A DNA stretch of 12,413 nucleotides from contig CAYYNQ010000092.1 in the NCBI GenBank assembly GCA_964473105.1, positions 1 to 12,413 of the forward strand, given 5' to 3'. Positions within the stretch are counted from its first letter, which is position 1, and each line of letters begins with the position of its first letter. Shown in pieces: positions 1 through 7,760 of the stretch. Origin of the DNA: CAYYNQ01 sp964473105 (GTDB taxonomy: Bacteria; Sumerlaeota; Sumerlaeia; MVZB01). A model generated the notes under the pieces. That model was not told the DNA's origin, did no database searches, and saw nothing but the letters and a program-made list of their open reading frames with translations. The translations under genes and the position numbers were made by a program.

Positions 1-90
1 TATCATATTCAGGACCCTGCTGACAGGTGGCAGATTAGGTTACCAGTATTTGCAATATATTATATATTGAACGTCCAAATAAATATATGA
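1..90 (+). CDS. Possible 3' end of an upstream ORF (partial)
   Basis: Frame 1 is open from the window edge to a TGA at 88-90 and reads 29 residues, including the stretch DPADRWQIRLPVFAIYYILN. It looks protein-like (mixed polar and hydrophobic, no low-complexity run), but it is too short to assign to a family. A possible promoter for the next gene lies inside it, and the next gene starts 20 bases after its stop. If real, it could be co-transcribed with the DUF2075 gene. An open stretch of this length also occurs by chance. Confidence 0.25.
   Translation, partial: YHIQDPADRWQIRLPVFAIYYILNVQINI
40..68 (+). promoter_or_regulatory. Candidate sigma70-type promoter for the DUF2075 gene
   Basis: TTACCA at 40-45 (4 of 6 matches to the -35 consensus) and TATATT at 63-68 (5 of 6 to the -10) are 17 bases apart. 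This would start transcription near 75 and leave a leader of about 35 bases. The surroundings are very AT-rich, so a chance match is quite possible. It also overlaps the possible upstream ORF end. Confidence 0.35.
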
Positions 91-109
91 CTCAGGAAAA
101 TAAGGACCT

Positions 110-2093
110 GTGAATAGAGCCTATTACTCATCTTCTTTGGATGTATTCATGAATGCTTCCGTCGATAATATACTAGGCGAGCTGGTTCGTAATCATCAAT
201 TTACTCTTGAAGATCTTCAGAGAAATTCATGGATATCCCAGATTGAAATTCTCAAGTCGGTATTGGGAAGTGTTATCAGATGCATATATTGCTTTTGAAT
301 ACACCATTCCCAGAATGGGGAAAAGGGTCGATGTAATAATTCTGTATTCTGGAAAAGTATACGTTCTTGAATTCAAGGTAGGCGCATACAATTACTCTAG
401 TTCCGCTCTTGAACAGTCTCTAGATTACTCCGTTGATCTAAAGAACTTTCATGAGCAAAGTCACTTCATGCATATTGTTCCTATTGTTGTCGCAACAGAA
501 GCGGCCCCTGATGATACTCGTAATATAGAGATGTATCCAGATGGTGTATTCCATCCACTAAAGGCTAATACAAATAATCTCGTATCCATAATAATGGAGA
601 CGGGGCTATGGGGATCTCGGCGTGATTTGGAAGACCCAATCGAATGGATTAATTCGGTATATAAACCAACACCCACAATAATTGAGGCAGCACAAGCACT
701 CTATAAAGGTCATAGCGTCAAAGAAATATCTAGATCTGACTCTGGTGCGATCAACCTTGGAGCGACATCAGAAGCAATATCTGAGATTATTGAGTTTTCA
801 AAGAGCAATAATCGAAAGTCGATATGCTTTATTACCGGTGTGCCTGGCTCGGGAAAGACACTTGCCGGCCTAAATATCGCTAATGAACGACATAATTATG
901 ATGAAGGCGAACATGCGGTCTTTTTATCGGGAAACGGACCCCTTGTTAAGGTGCTGCAAGAAGCCCTCGCTAGAAATGAAGTCGAATATAAGAAGGGAAC
1001 TGATCAGCAATTAAATAAAAACCAGTCATTAGTGAAAACGAAAGCTTTTATTCAGAATATACACCATTTTCGTGATGACGCACTAAAGGATGAATCACCT
1101 CCCATAGAAAAGGTGGTGGTATTCGACGAAGCACAGAGAGCATGGACCCAGGAACATACCAGCTCTTTTATGGCTAGAAAGAAGGGTAAGCCTGATTTTG
1201 ATATGTCAGAGCCCGAATTTTTAATAGGCGTCCTTAATCGTCATCAGGAATGGGCGATCATTATTTGCCTAATTGGTGGAGGACAAGAAATAAATACTGG
1301 CGAAGCAGGTCTTCCAGAATGGTTTAGGGCAATAAATAAAAAATATTCGCATTGGGATGTTTATGTGTCTAATAGAGTTGCGGATCATGAATACACAAAT
1401 GGCGATAATATATATTCATTAATACATAGTGAGAAGTTATTGAAAAAGAACGAGCTTCATTTATCCGTATCGGTAAGGTCGTTCCGTTCTGAAATATTAT
1501 CAGAATATGTAAAGGAATTATTAAATATAAATATGGACAGGGCCATCTCGTTGTTTGAACAGCTCAAAGGAGAATATCCTATTGTCGTAACACGGGATCT
1601 TGTGGAAGCCAAGAAATGGTTACGTGATAAATATAGAGGCGGAGAAAGCATTGGTATTATATCTTCATCAGGAGCATGTAGACTTAAGCCATATGGCATT
1701 CATGTTAAATCTCAAATAGATCCCATACCATGGTTTCTCAATGATAATAATGATATACGTTCTTCAGACTTTCTGGAAGATGTTGCAACTGAGTACGATA
1801 TCCAGGGATTGGAACTTGATTGGACTTGTGTGGCATGGGATGCCAATTTGCGCAAAAATGGGGATTCCTGGGATTATAAGAAATTCAGAGGATCTGAATG
1901 GCAGAATATTAATGATATCGTAAGAAGACGTTATTTGTTAAATGCTTACCGTGTTCTATTGACTCGTGCACGCCAAGGCATGGTTATCTATGTTCCTAAA
2001 GGTGACATATCTGATTGCACAAGACTTCCGGAGTATTATGATCCGATCTATCGGTATTTATGCCAATGTGGGGCAACCGCGCCTTCTCAGTAA
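110..2093 (+). CDS. PD-(D/E)XK nuclease / DUF2075 SF1 helicase protein, frameshifted near its N-terminus
   Basis: The longest intact frame is 207-2093 (628 aa). The genuine N-terminus is probably the GTG at 110, preceded by AAGGA at 102-106. That frame encodes 52 family-like residues (ending SQIEILKSVL) before the reading switches frame at the GGG at 265-267. Dropping one G gives a continuous 660-residue protein. In 207-frame numbering, D42 and E55-F56-K57 form a PD-(D/E)XK-type nuclease core, followed by a Q-x(n)-DYSVDLKNFH helix. GVPGSGKT (211-218) is the Walker A motif and FDEAQ with D307-E308 is Walker B. YDIQGLELDW (530-539) resembles helicase motif V, and RVLLTRARQG (582-591) resembles motif VI. 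This is the DUF2075 (Schlafen group 3-like) architecture, predicted to be a cytoplasmic ATP-dependent nucleic-acid translocase fused to a nuclease; such genes often sit among phage-defence genes. The biological substrate is unknown. It is more AT-rich than the genes downstream, which suggests transfer. Confidence 0.88.
265..267 (+). other. Frameshift site (one extra G in GGG)
   Basis: Codons from the GTG at 110 run in frame to TTG at 263-265, then read on to a TGA at 297-299. The conserved continuation (EVLSDAYIAFEYTIPRMGKR) begins in the next frame with GAA at 267. Removing one of the three Gs joins the two without loss. No obvious programmed-frameshift signal is seen, so this is a mutation or a sequence error. 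Confidence 0.75.
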
Positions 2094-2440
2094 CCACAGC
2101 TCCTTCCCGATATTTTCTAGCGCGGGCAAGCTCGTCGACCTTGAAGAAAAACCCATAACACCTAAAATACTAGGGTTATAATCGCTGGAAAAAGTTATGG
2201 ATGAACCCCGCTGGGCATCCGGAATATGACTGGAATAGCCTATTTGTGGGGTATACCATTACCTCCAGATATTGGATGCCTCCATATAGCGAGAATACGT
2301 ACACAATTTTTTAATTATTGTATGTGTTAGTCTGGATATTATGTCCGAATCTCGTAGCTATTCTCATAGGGATGAATCTTCCATATGCTATGGAGAATTG
2401 ACCGCAGTTTCACAACAAAACAGATGGCAAAGGATGAATC
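2094..2440. other. Intergenic region with two imperfect hairpins
   Basis: No gene is supported here. The first hairpin, 2155-2179, pairs ATAAC-a-CCTA with TAGGGTTAT (one bulged A, loop AAATAC). It lies about 60 bases after the helicase stop and could be a weak terminator, but no T-run follows. The second, 2361-2397, pairs TTCTCATAG with CTATGGAGAA (one bulged G, 18-base loop) and lies 43 bases before the amidase start. It could therefore be in that gene's leader. No convincing -35/-10 pair was found. The AT-rich composition of the helicase gene persists through most of this gap. Confidence 0.4.
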
Positions 2441-4006
2441 ATGAATATGACAAACAAGATGATTGACCTGGATCCCATGATGACCAAACGGGAGTTCCTT
2501 AAAAAAGGTGGAGTTGCATTGTCCTGCGCGGCCCTGAGCAGCATGTCAACCGTGGCAAGCTCGATGTCCCATGCAAAGTCGATGTCAGAGGACCAGATCG
2601 TTCGGATGGGTCTGGTCGAGGGCATCAAAGCGCTACGGTCCGGCAGATTGTCCTGCACAGATTACAATAACGCCTGTCTGAAACAATACGAGAAATTCCA
2701 AGATTACAATATTTTTGCACAGGTCTCGTATTATTATATTGAAAAAGCAGCGGCTGCCATCGACGAGAAGCGACGTTCCAGTGCTGCAATCGGCGCACTC
2801 CAAGGTTTACCTTACGCCCTAAAGGACAGCATTGATATTGTCGAGTATTACACGATTGCGGGTCATGAATCGTTAAGAACCTTCGAACCACTGATTGATT
2901 CGGACCTTGCAACTGTTTACAAGCAAGGTGATGCGGTATGCCTGGGGAAGACACAGCTGCCACCTCTCTCGGCTTGGTATGCCACAGAAAATCCGATGAC
3001 GGGCAATACCGGAAACCCGTTCAATAGGGATTTCAAGACAGGTGGGAGCAGCGGTGGCAGTGGCGCGGCCGTCGCTGCCCGGATCGTACCCTTTGCAATC
3101 GGTGGCGACACGGGTGGCTCCGTCCGTGTCCCGGCAGCCATGAATGGTGTCCAGGGATTCCGGCCCTCATCCGGCCGTTGGCCCGATGCCGGTGCGATCC
3201 CAATCTGTTTTGCCGACGTGTTGGGACCTCTTGCACGGTCGGTAGCCGATATCAAACTGCTCGATACTATCAGTGCCTCGGACCACCCGGAAAATCGTCC
3301 CACTGATGTCGACCTTAGTGACATCCGTATTGGCTACCAGAAGGATTGGTTCTTCAAGGATCTTCACCCTTGGGTAGAAGACAACCTGGAAAAGACAATG
3401 AGCACCCTGTCTTCTGCCGGTGCCAAACTGATTGAAGTGGACGGCATGCCCGCTGAAAGCTGTCACGAGAACGTTTATCTGTTCGCGTTCTCCGACCTTC
3501 CCGGCAAAGTGGCCCGTTATTTTGATCGACATCGTGTCTACGATATCTCTGCATTCAGCTTGATGCACGAGTTCACGACAGATTCATTCAAAAAACTCTG
3601 GCTGAATGGCATCAAGGACGGAATTTCAGGAGAGAAATATTTCAAACAAGTCGCCGTCGTTATGAAGGACCGGGATACCCATAAGCAGATCATGGAAGAA
3701 AACAGGATCGATATCTTCATGTATCCCACCACGAAGATCCCGAACATGCCGCTGGATGGACCGGACGTGATGTGGGCAGAAGGACCGTTGGGGAAGATGC
3801 TGCATGAATCTGAAATGGGAGGCAACATGCTCTTCTCCCCCGCTCTGAGAACCCCATCCATTTCATTATACTCGGGCATGGACAAGCGGGGAATGCCGCT
3901 GGGAATGACCTTTGACGGCTTTGCGGATGAGGATCGCAGGCTGCTTGAAATTGCCGAGGCAATTGAGAAAGTCCTGCCGCCGATTGTCGAACCTGAATCG
4001 ATATAA
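2441..4006 (+). CDS. Amidase signature family protein, exported (Tat-like signal)
   Basis: The 521-residue product belongs to the amidase signature family (PF01425), which hydrolyses amide bonds in varied substrates. The Ser-cisSer-Lys triad is visible: K128 (LPYALKDS), cis-Ser S203 (TGGSSGGSG) and nucleophile S227 (GDTGGSVRVPA). The spacings of 75 and 24 residues equal those of FAAH (142/217/241). The N-terminus has TKREFLK at 15-21, a Lys-Arg variant of the twin-arginine motif, then a weakly hydrophobic Ala/Ser-rich stretch to about residue 45. This suggests export as a folded enzyme. The ATG at 2441 has AAGGA at 2430-2434 with 6-base spacing; a second candidate start at the MTKREF methionine would keep the signal. 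The gene converges on the minus-strand hydrolase 82 bases away. The true substrate cannot be told: peptide amides, acyl amides and amino-acid amides all fit. Confidence 0.92.
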   Translation: MNMTNKMIDLDPMMTKREFLKKGGVALSCAALSSMSTVASSMSHAKSMSEDQIVRMGLVEGIKALRSGRLSCTDYNNACLKQYEKFQDYNIFAQVSYYYIEKAAAAIDEKRRSSAAIGALQGLPYALKDSIDIVEYYTIAGHESLRTFEPLIDSDLATVYKQGDAVCLGKTQLPPLSAWYATENPMTGNTGNPFNRDFKTGGSSGGSGAAVAARIVPFAIGGDTGGSVRVPAAMNGVQGFRPSSGRWPDAGAIPICFADVLGPLARSVADIKLLDTISASDHPENRPTDVDLSDIRIGYQKDWFFKDLHPWVEDNLEKTMSTLSSAGAKLIEVDGMPAESCHENVYLFAFSDLPGKVARYFDRHRVYDISAFSLMHEFTTDSFKKLWLNGIKDGISGEKYFKQVAVVMKDRDTHKQIMEENRIDIFMYPTTKIPNMPLDGPDVMWAEGPLGKMLHESEMGGNMLFSPALRTPSISLYSGMDKRGMPLGMTFDGFADEDRRLLEIAEAIEKVLPPIVEPESI

Positions 4007-4088
4007 GTGACCTGAATTTCTAATACTGAAAATGAACCGAACATGGGGGGCATGTAATATACAGAGTGTGGTTTTGACTGCCCGCATT

Positions 4089-5972
4089 CTACCTTGAGGC
4101 ATTGAAATCATTGATCGGGATGAGCTTGTCCGCGACAAAACGCGTGACGGTTTGCATCGGGGTGTCCCCGCTTCGCATGTGTTCACGCTGATAAATCGGC
4201 ATTTTTGAGTCATCATCATTATCCGGAGTAACCTTCACAAGCGTGCTGCCGCGGAAGGTCATTGTATATTTTATACCATGGTGCGTATACACACTGGCTT
4301 TCTCCTCAAGCGGAAACTCAATCCGAACGACAGCTTTCTTCCTGACCCTGGGAAGCACCAGTTGACCACCGGCGAATGCCGGTTCAATTTGTTTTTTATT
4401 CACGAAACACCTCAGTTCTTCCCGGTTTACCCACCCCGGAATGCGTATGATCAAGGTGTTTGCCTTCTTGTTGCGAATGATGACCTTCCCTTCGTAGGGA
4501 AGATAACTGTCGACGTCCAGCCATGGTGCTGCACGGTTCAGGAACATGTTGACCGTGGCCACGCCGTTACTGAACCGGGTGATACCCTCCCATGCATAGT
4601 AAAGTCCGATTGAAGCGTTGGCTGTGCAGCATGCCCAGCAGTAGGGTTCGCGCCTGTTGATCCCCGCAGGGCCAAATGAACCCATGAACCGATCGATCAG
4701 TGCATCATTTTCCGGCTGACTCCCGCAGAAAGCCCTGATTTTATCCGGGTCATGGAGTTGTTGTTCAGCCCAGTGGTTCCGGATGGCGTAATCGACATCA
4801 TCCCAGTAATCACCCATGCCGGCATCACTGAGCTTGGATCCGAGCAGCATCAGGTCACCGACCGCGCAGGGTTCCTCAATATCAACCAGTGATTCCCAGC
4901 GACGGAACCGCAGGGGATAGGTCCATCCCAGAAGGAAACCCATGCGGTTGAGACCGTGACGGCGGGCCTGGTCGTAACCTTCCCGCACAATCTGCTTGAT
5001 CTTCTCATCACCGGTCGCGATCCCCAGGTCAAACAGTGAGAAGAGCGTGGTCAGGTTTCCGTGGAAATGCCCTGCCCATCGTCCATGTTCGTTGCCCGGC
5101 AGGACCTCATCCTCGGCCTGGGTCTCCTCCCACATGCCCGGTTTCAGGCAGAAGCGTGCGATCTGGGACGCCTTTTCCAGGGAGGAGTCGTCATTTCGAT
5201 AAATATAATCGAGCGTCAGTGCACGGATGGTCTGGGACTGTTCAAACTTGATCGAGCCCTCAAAGGCCTGCTGGTCGAAGTCGGGCTCCGCGGGGGGATG
5301 GTAGTCATAGAAAGGTTTGGCGTTGGGCCGTTCAGTAAAATGCCACTCGCCATCCTTGCCGTAACCGCATTCTGGGGGGAAATAAGCCCGGTCCTCAACG
5401 ACAAGTGCAGCTTTTTTGAGCCCTTCCGCAATCAGTGAAATCCAGTCTTTCCATGTCTCGTTTCCATCGCGTTCATACCAGTTTTTACAGGCCATGGCGA
5501 CAACTGCATTGACCAGCGGATAGGATGTGTCGGGTGGTGCACCTTCCTGTTTCAGGTCCGGAAAATAGACCTGGCCGTCCTCGTGGACCTGGTTGAGGAT
5601 GGCCAGCATCATCCCGTATTCGATATCAATATTGGCGTCGCTGCCGCACATAGCGCGCATCTTGGGCAGTGCCCGGGCATTCTTGCAGGTCAGGTTCCAG
5701 GTCATCCCCCCGGTCGTCACCTCCTCGGGGCCGTAATTGAAACCCTGGATGACGGCATAGTAATTATCAGGATCAACATTTCCCGTCAGCGCATTGACTG
5801 AAAGCCTGGCACGCTCGGCCAAGTCGAGAGTGTCCGGCACAACCGCCTCGAAATATTTTCCGCGAGGTTTCATTTTTTTACGGTCGATGGTGGTGGCCGG
5901 GTCCGGCTTTCCAGCCTGAATGCTCACCATCAGGTGGGTCATGAGGACAATAGAAAATATCAGGCGTTTCAT
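4089..5972 (-). CDS. Secreted GH127 / DUF1680-like glycoside hydrolase
   Basis: This 627-residue protein has a signal peptide (MKRLIFSIVLMTHLMVSIQA, about residues 1-20), so it should act outside the cytoplasm. It has a helix-rich middle, as in (alpha/alpha)6 barrels, and a beta-rich C-terminal part from about 465 (for example NTLIIRIPGWVN). This layout resembles GH127/PF07944, the family of the beta-L-arabinofuranosidase HypBA1, which uses a zinc-bound cysteine nucleophile (E338, C340, C417, C418). Apparent equivalents are E367-x-C369 (DIEEPCAVGD) and the C448-C449 pair within YCWACCTAN, with C445 nearby. The usual CCPPN is replaced by CCTAN, so this is a divergent member and its sugar is uncertain. 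The start is fixed by the signal peptide; no strong ribosome-binding site is seen before it. It shares a strand with the phosphatase-like gene upstream, but a 324-base gap makes an operon unlikely. Confidence 0.8.
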   Translation of the reverse strand: MKRLIFSIVLMTHLMVSIQAGKPDPATTIDRKKMKPRGKYFEAVVPDTLDLAERARLSVNALTGNVDPDNYYAVIQGFNYGPEEVTTGGMTWNLTCKNARALPKMRAMCGSDANIDIEYGMMLAILNQVHEDGQVYFPDLKQEGAPPDTSYPLVNAVVAMACKNWYERDGNETWKDWISLIAEGLKKAALVVEDRAYFPPECGYGKDGEWHFTERPNAKPFYDYHPPAEPDFDQQAFEGSIKFEQSQTIRALTLDYIYRNDDSSLEKASQIARFCLKPGMWEETQAEDEVLPGNEHGRWAGHFHGNLTTLFSLFDLGIATGDEKIKQIVREGYDQARRHGLNRMGFLLGWTYPLRFRRWESLVDIEEPCAVGDLMLLGSKLSDAGMGDYWDDVDYAIRNHWAEQQLHDPDKIRAFCGSQPENDALIDRFMGSFGPAGINRREPYCWACCTANASIGLYYAWEGITRFSNGVATVNMFLNRAAPWLDVDSYLPYEGKVIIRNKKANTLIIRIPGWVNREELRCFVNKKQIEPAFAGGQLVLPRVRKKAVVRIEFPLEEKASVYTHHGIKYTMTFRGSTLVKVTPDNDDDSKMPIYQREHMRSGDTPMQTVTRFVADKLIPINDFNASR

Positions 5973-6296
5973 GATAATTCGTCAAATCCCCGTATAACTC
6001 GTATCGCCAATAAGAATTTTCCCTCTGACCTTAACCTTGGATTTTGAAAATATCAATCGTTCCAAGATGTCCCTCTCTGATTGATTGTTATCAATAATAT
6101 CTCCGGTTTCATCGATCCAGTTACAGAGCCAGTTGTTAACTTAAGTCCGCGATTCATAAGCCCCCCTTAACTTAGGGGGGCAAAATCCCCTAATCTCCCC
6201 GCCACCTGGCCCCATGTTCGTGGATTGCCGAATCGATGACTGACCAGGGCTGATTATCGATGATTTCAGCCGTGTCGACCAAGTCGCCATTTCAAT
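5973..6296. other. Intergenic region between the two minus-strand genes
   Basis: This gap holds the 5' region of the GH127-like gene (near 5973-6060, AT-rich on the minus strand, no clear consensus promoter). A strong C/G hairpin lies at 6160-6181, and TTAACTTA occurs twice, at 6136-6143 and inside the hairpin loop region at 6167-6174. I see no convincing gene. Confidence 0.5.
6160..6181 (-). terminator. Strong C/G hairpin, possible terminator of the phosphatase-like gene
   Basis: GCCCCCCT (6160-6167) pairs perfectly with AGGGGGGC (6174-6181) around the 6-base loop TAACTT. On the minus strand it lies about 115 bases after the stop of the phosphatase-like gene and about 190 bases before the start of the GH127-like gene, the right place for a terminator. 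It is followed by only TTAT, not a long U-tract, so it may instead be a structural or repeat element. Confidence 0.45.
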
Positions 6297-7760
6297 CTAC
6301 AATGAATCGCCTGATTTCGTCTTGGTCATGGTGAACTGGTCGACCACTTCACCGGTTTTGTCAACCTGACGGACCTTCAACTGGCTGCCGTTGACATCCA
6401 GCAGCGTGAAGGAATGAGTGTCCGCAACATAAGTGTGGGTGAAGATTTTCCAGGTCAAGGGAGCGGCGGTCTGTTCTGGGCTATGCAGCTGTTCATTGCC
6501 GCCCGCGCCGGTCACAAGGTAGATCACACCATCGGGCGTGGTGCTCGTGACGCCGTCGAACCGCCGGTCCAGCTGGTATTCGCCGGGTATTTCATGTCCC
6601 TGGAATGTCACCGGACCCAGGGGTCTCGGCTCGGCCGTGAAGCGCAGGGGAAAACATCTCTGGTAGGAGTGAGCGTAGCCGGAAAATACAATGTCCACAC
6701 CTGTCTCCTGGAATATGTCCGCGACGATCCGCATCTTTTCAGTCCGGGGGAATCGGGTCGATGAATTAAACGGCGGCAGGTAGCAGGAGACAAATTTCCA
6801 GGTCGCGTCCTTTGCCGCATCCAGGTCTTCCCTCAGCCAGCGGCGCATCTCGGGATCGTTCCAATCGAGATAGCGATTCTGAGTGTCCAGTATCGTCCAG
6901 TGCGTATTGCCGTAGTCGAATGAAAAATTCGCCATGCGTGGATAGCGGTCCTCCGTGGCGGCCAGGATCCCAATCTGCTGTGAGGAGCTGCCGCCCAGCG
7001 GGAACGTGTTGGGCCCTCCCACGCGCAAGGGCGGCCCGTTCAAGGGCTGTGACCAGTAAAGATAATATCCGAAACCGTCGGGATGTACATTCAGGGGCTT
7101 ACCGTTGTCGTGCGCGCCCAAGCCGCCCAAGAACAGGGTAGAACGAATCAGGGGAGCCCCGTTCACCGGGGAGGGTTGGTCGGCGTTGTATATGGGGAAA
7201 TAATTGGAACGATATTCACTGATCCGGCCATCGTTGTAAACGATATCCCCATTGATCAGGACAAAGTCCGGACTCGACTGGTGGATCTGGAATGCCACCG
7301 CCTTCTGTCCCGGGCTGTTCGTTCCGCAGTCGCCCATCACCACGCAGCGATAGGATTGCCCGAAATCTTTCCGGGCCATCCCTGTTGAATCAAAGACAGA
7401 TTGACCATCCTTCAGCACCCGATAGCGGAACCGTTCCCCCGGTCGCAGACCGGTCATCCGGGCGCGATAGACACGATGGAGCTCGATGGTTTCCACAGCC
7501 ACCGTGACCCAGGTAACCGGTCCGGCGCTTCGCCAACCCGACGGATCCCCCTGCCTGATCTCCACCGACCAACGGGCATCGATGTCCCCAGTGTGCCAGA
7601 GAAGCTCCATGCTCTCCGGGTTTTCAGGCTTCGGGGCATCACCAAGTTGCAGGTAGGGTTGGACAAGAAAATCCCCGGCACAGGCAGTCCCCGGCCCAAT
7701 CGTCAAAGCCGCGGAACTGAACACAAGCAGGACCAGAATGATCCGAATATTCAAAACCAT
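6297..7760 (-). CDS. Secreted purple-acid-phosphatase-like metallophosphoesterase, metal-2 site apparently lost
   Basis: The frame is open from an ATG at 7961, but I place the start at 7760 (487 aa), because a signal peptide begins there (MVLNIRIILVLLVFSSAALT, cleavage near TACA/GD) and the 67 residues before it are unlike a protein. A beta-sandwich N-domain (about 30-130) precedes a calcineurin-like domain (about 136-375). Metal-1 ligands of purple acid phosphatases are present: D144 (VMGDCG), D172 and Y175 (GDIVY), H364 (GYAHSYQR). All three ligands special to metal 2 are replaced: Asn of GNH[DE] by A216 (GLGAHD), His of the FHxP-type motif by Y327 (SCYLPPF), and the first His of GHxH by Y362. 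H217, next to the lost Asn, is kept. It may be mononuclear, altered in activity, or a binding pseudoenzyme. No clear Shine-Dalgarno sequence precedes 7760. Confidence 0.85.
   Translation of the reverse strand: MVLNIRIILVLLVFSSAALTIGPGTACAGDFLVQPYLQLGDAPKPENPESMELLWHTGDIDARWSVEIRQGDPSGWRSAGPVTWVTVAVETIELHRVYRARMTGLRPGERFRYRVLKDGQSVFDSTGMARKDFGQSYRCVVMGDCGTNSPGQKAVAFQIHQSSPDFVLINGDIVYNDGRISEYRSNYFPIYNADQPSPVNGAPLIRSTLFLGGLGAHDNGKPLNVHPDGFGYYLYWSQPLNGPPLRVGGPNTFPLGGSSSQQIGILAATEDRYPRMANFSFDYGNTHWTILDTQNRYLDWNDPEMRRWLREDLDAAKDATWKFVSCYLPPFNSSTRFPRTEKMRIVADIFQETGVDIVFSGYAHSYQRCFPLRFTAEPRPLGPVTFQGHEIPGEYQLDRRFDGVTSTTPDGVIYLVTGAGGNEQLHSPEQTAAPLTWKIFTHTYVADTHSFTLLDVNGSQLKVRQVDKTGEVVDQFTMTKTKSGDSL

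Noticed and set aside
2060..2160. Minus-strand peptide FKVDELARARKYREGA beyond the helicase stop
   Set aside because: Short, overlaps the end of the helicase gene, no start or homology I can name.
2917..3324. 135-codon minus-strand ORF inside the amidase gene
   Set aside because: It lies opposite the catalytic core of a clear amidase and is Pro/Arg/Ala-rich, a shadow of the GC-biased coding strand. The same applies to the minus-strand frame at 3538-4053.
4041..4055. ACATG-GGGGG-CATGT hairpin between the convergent amidase and GH127-like genes
   Set aside because: A five-base stem with a G-only loop and no T-run is too weak to call a terminator.
6190..6296. Minus-strand peptide DTAEIIDNQPWSVIDSAIHE after the phosphatase stop
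   Set aside because: It looks protein-like but is only about 33 codons between two stops, has no start with a ribosome-binding site and no recognisable family; it could be a remnant, but I cannot support it.
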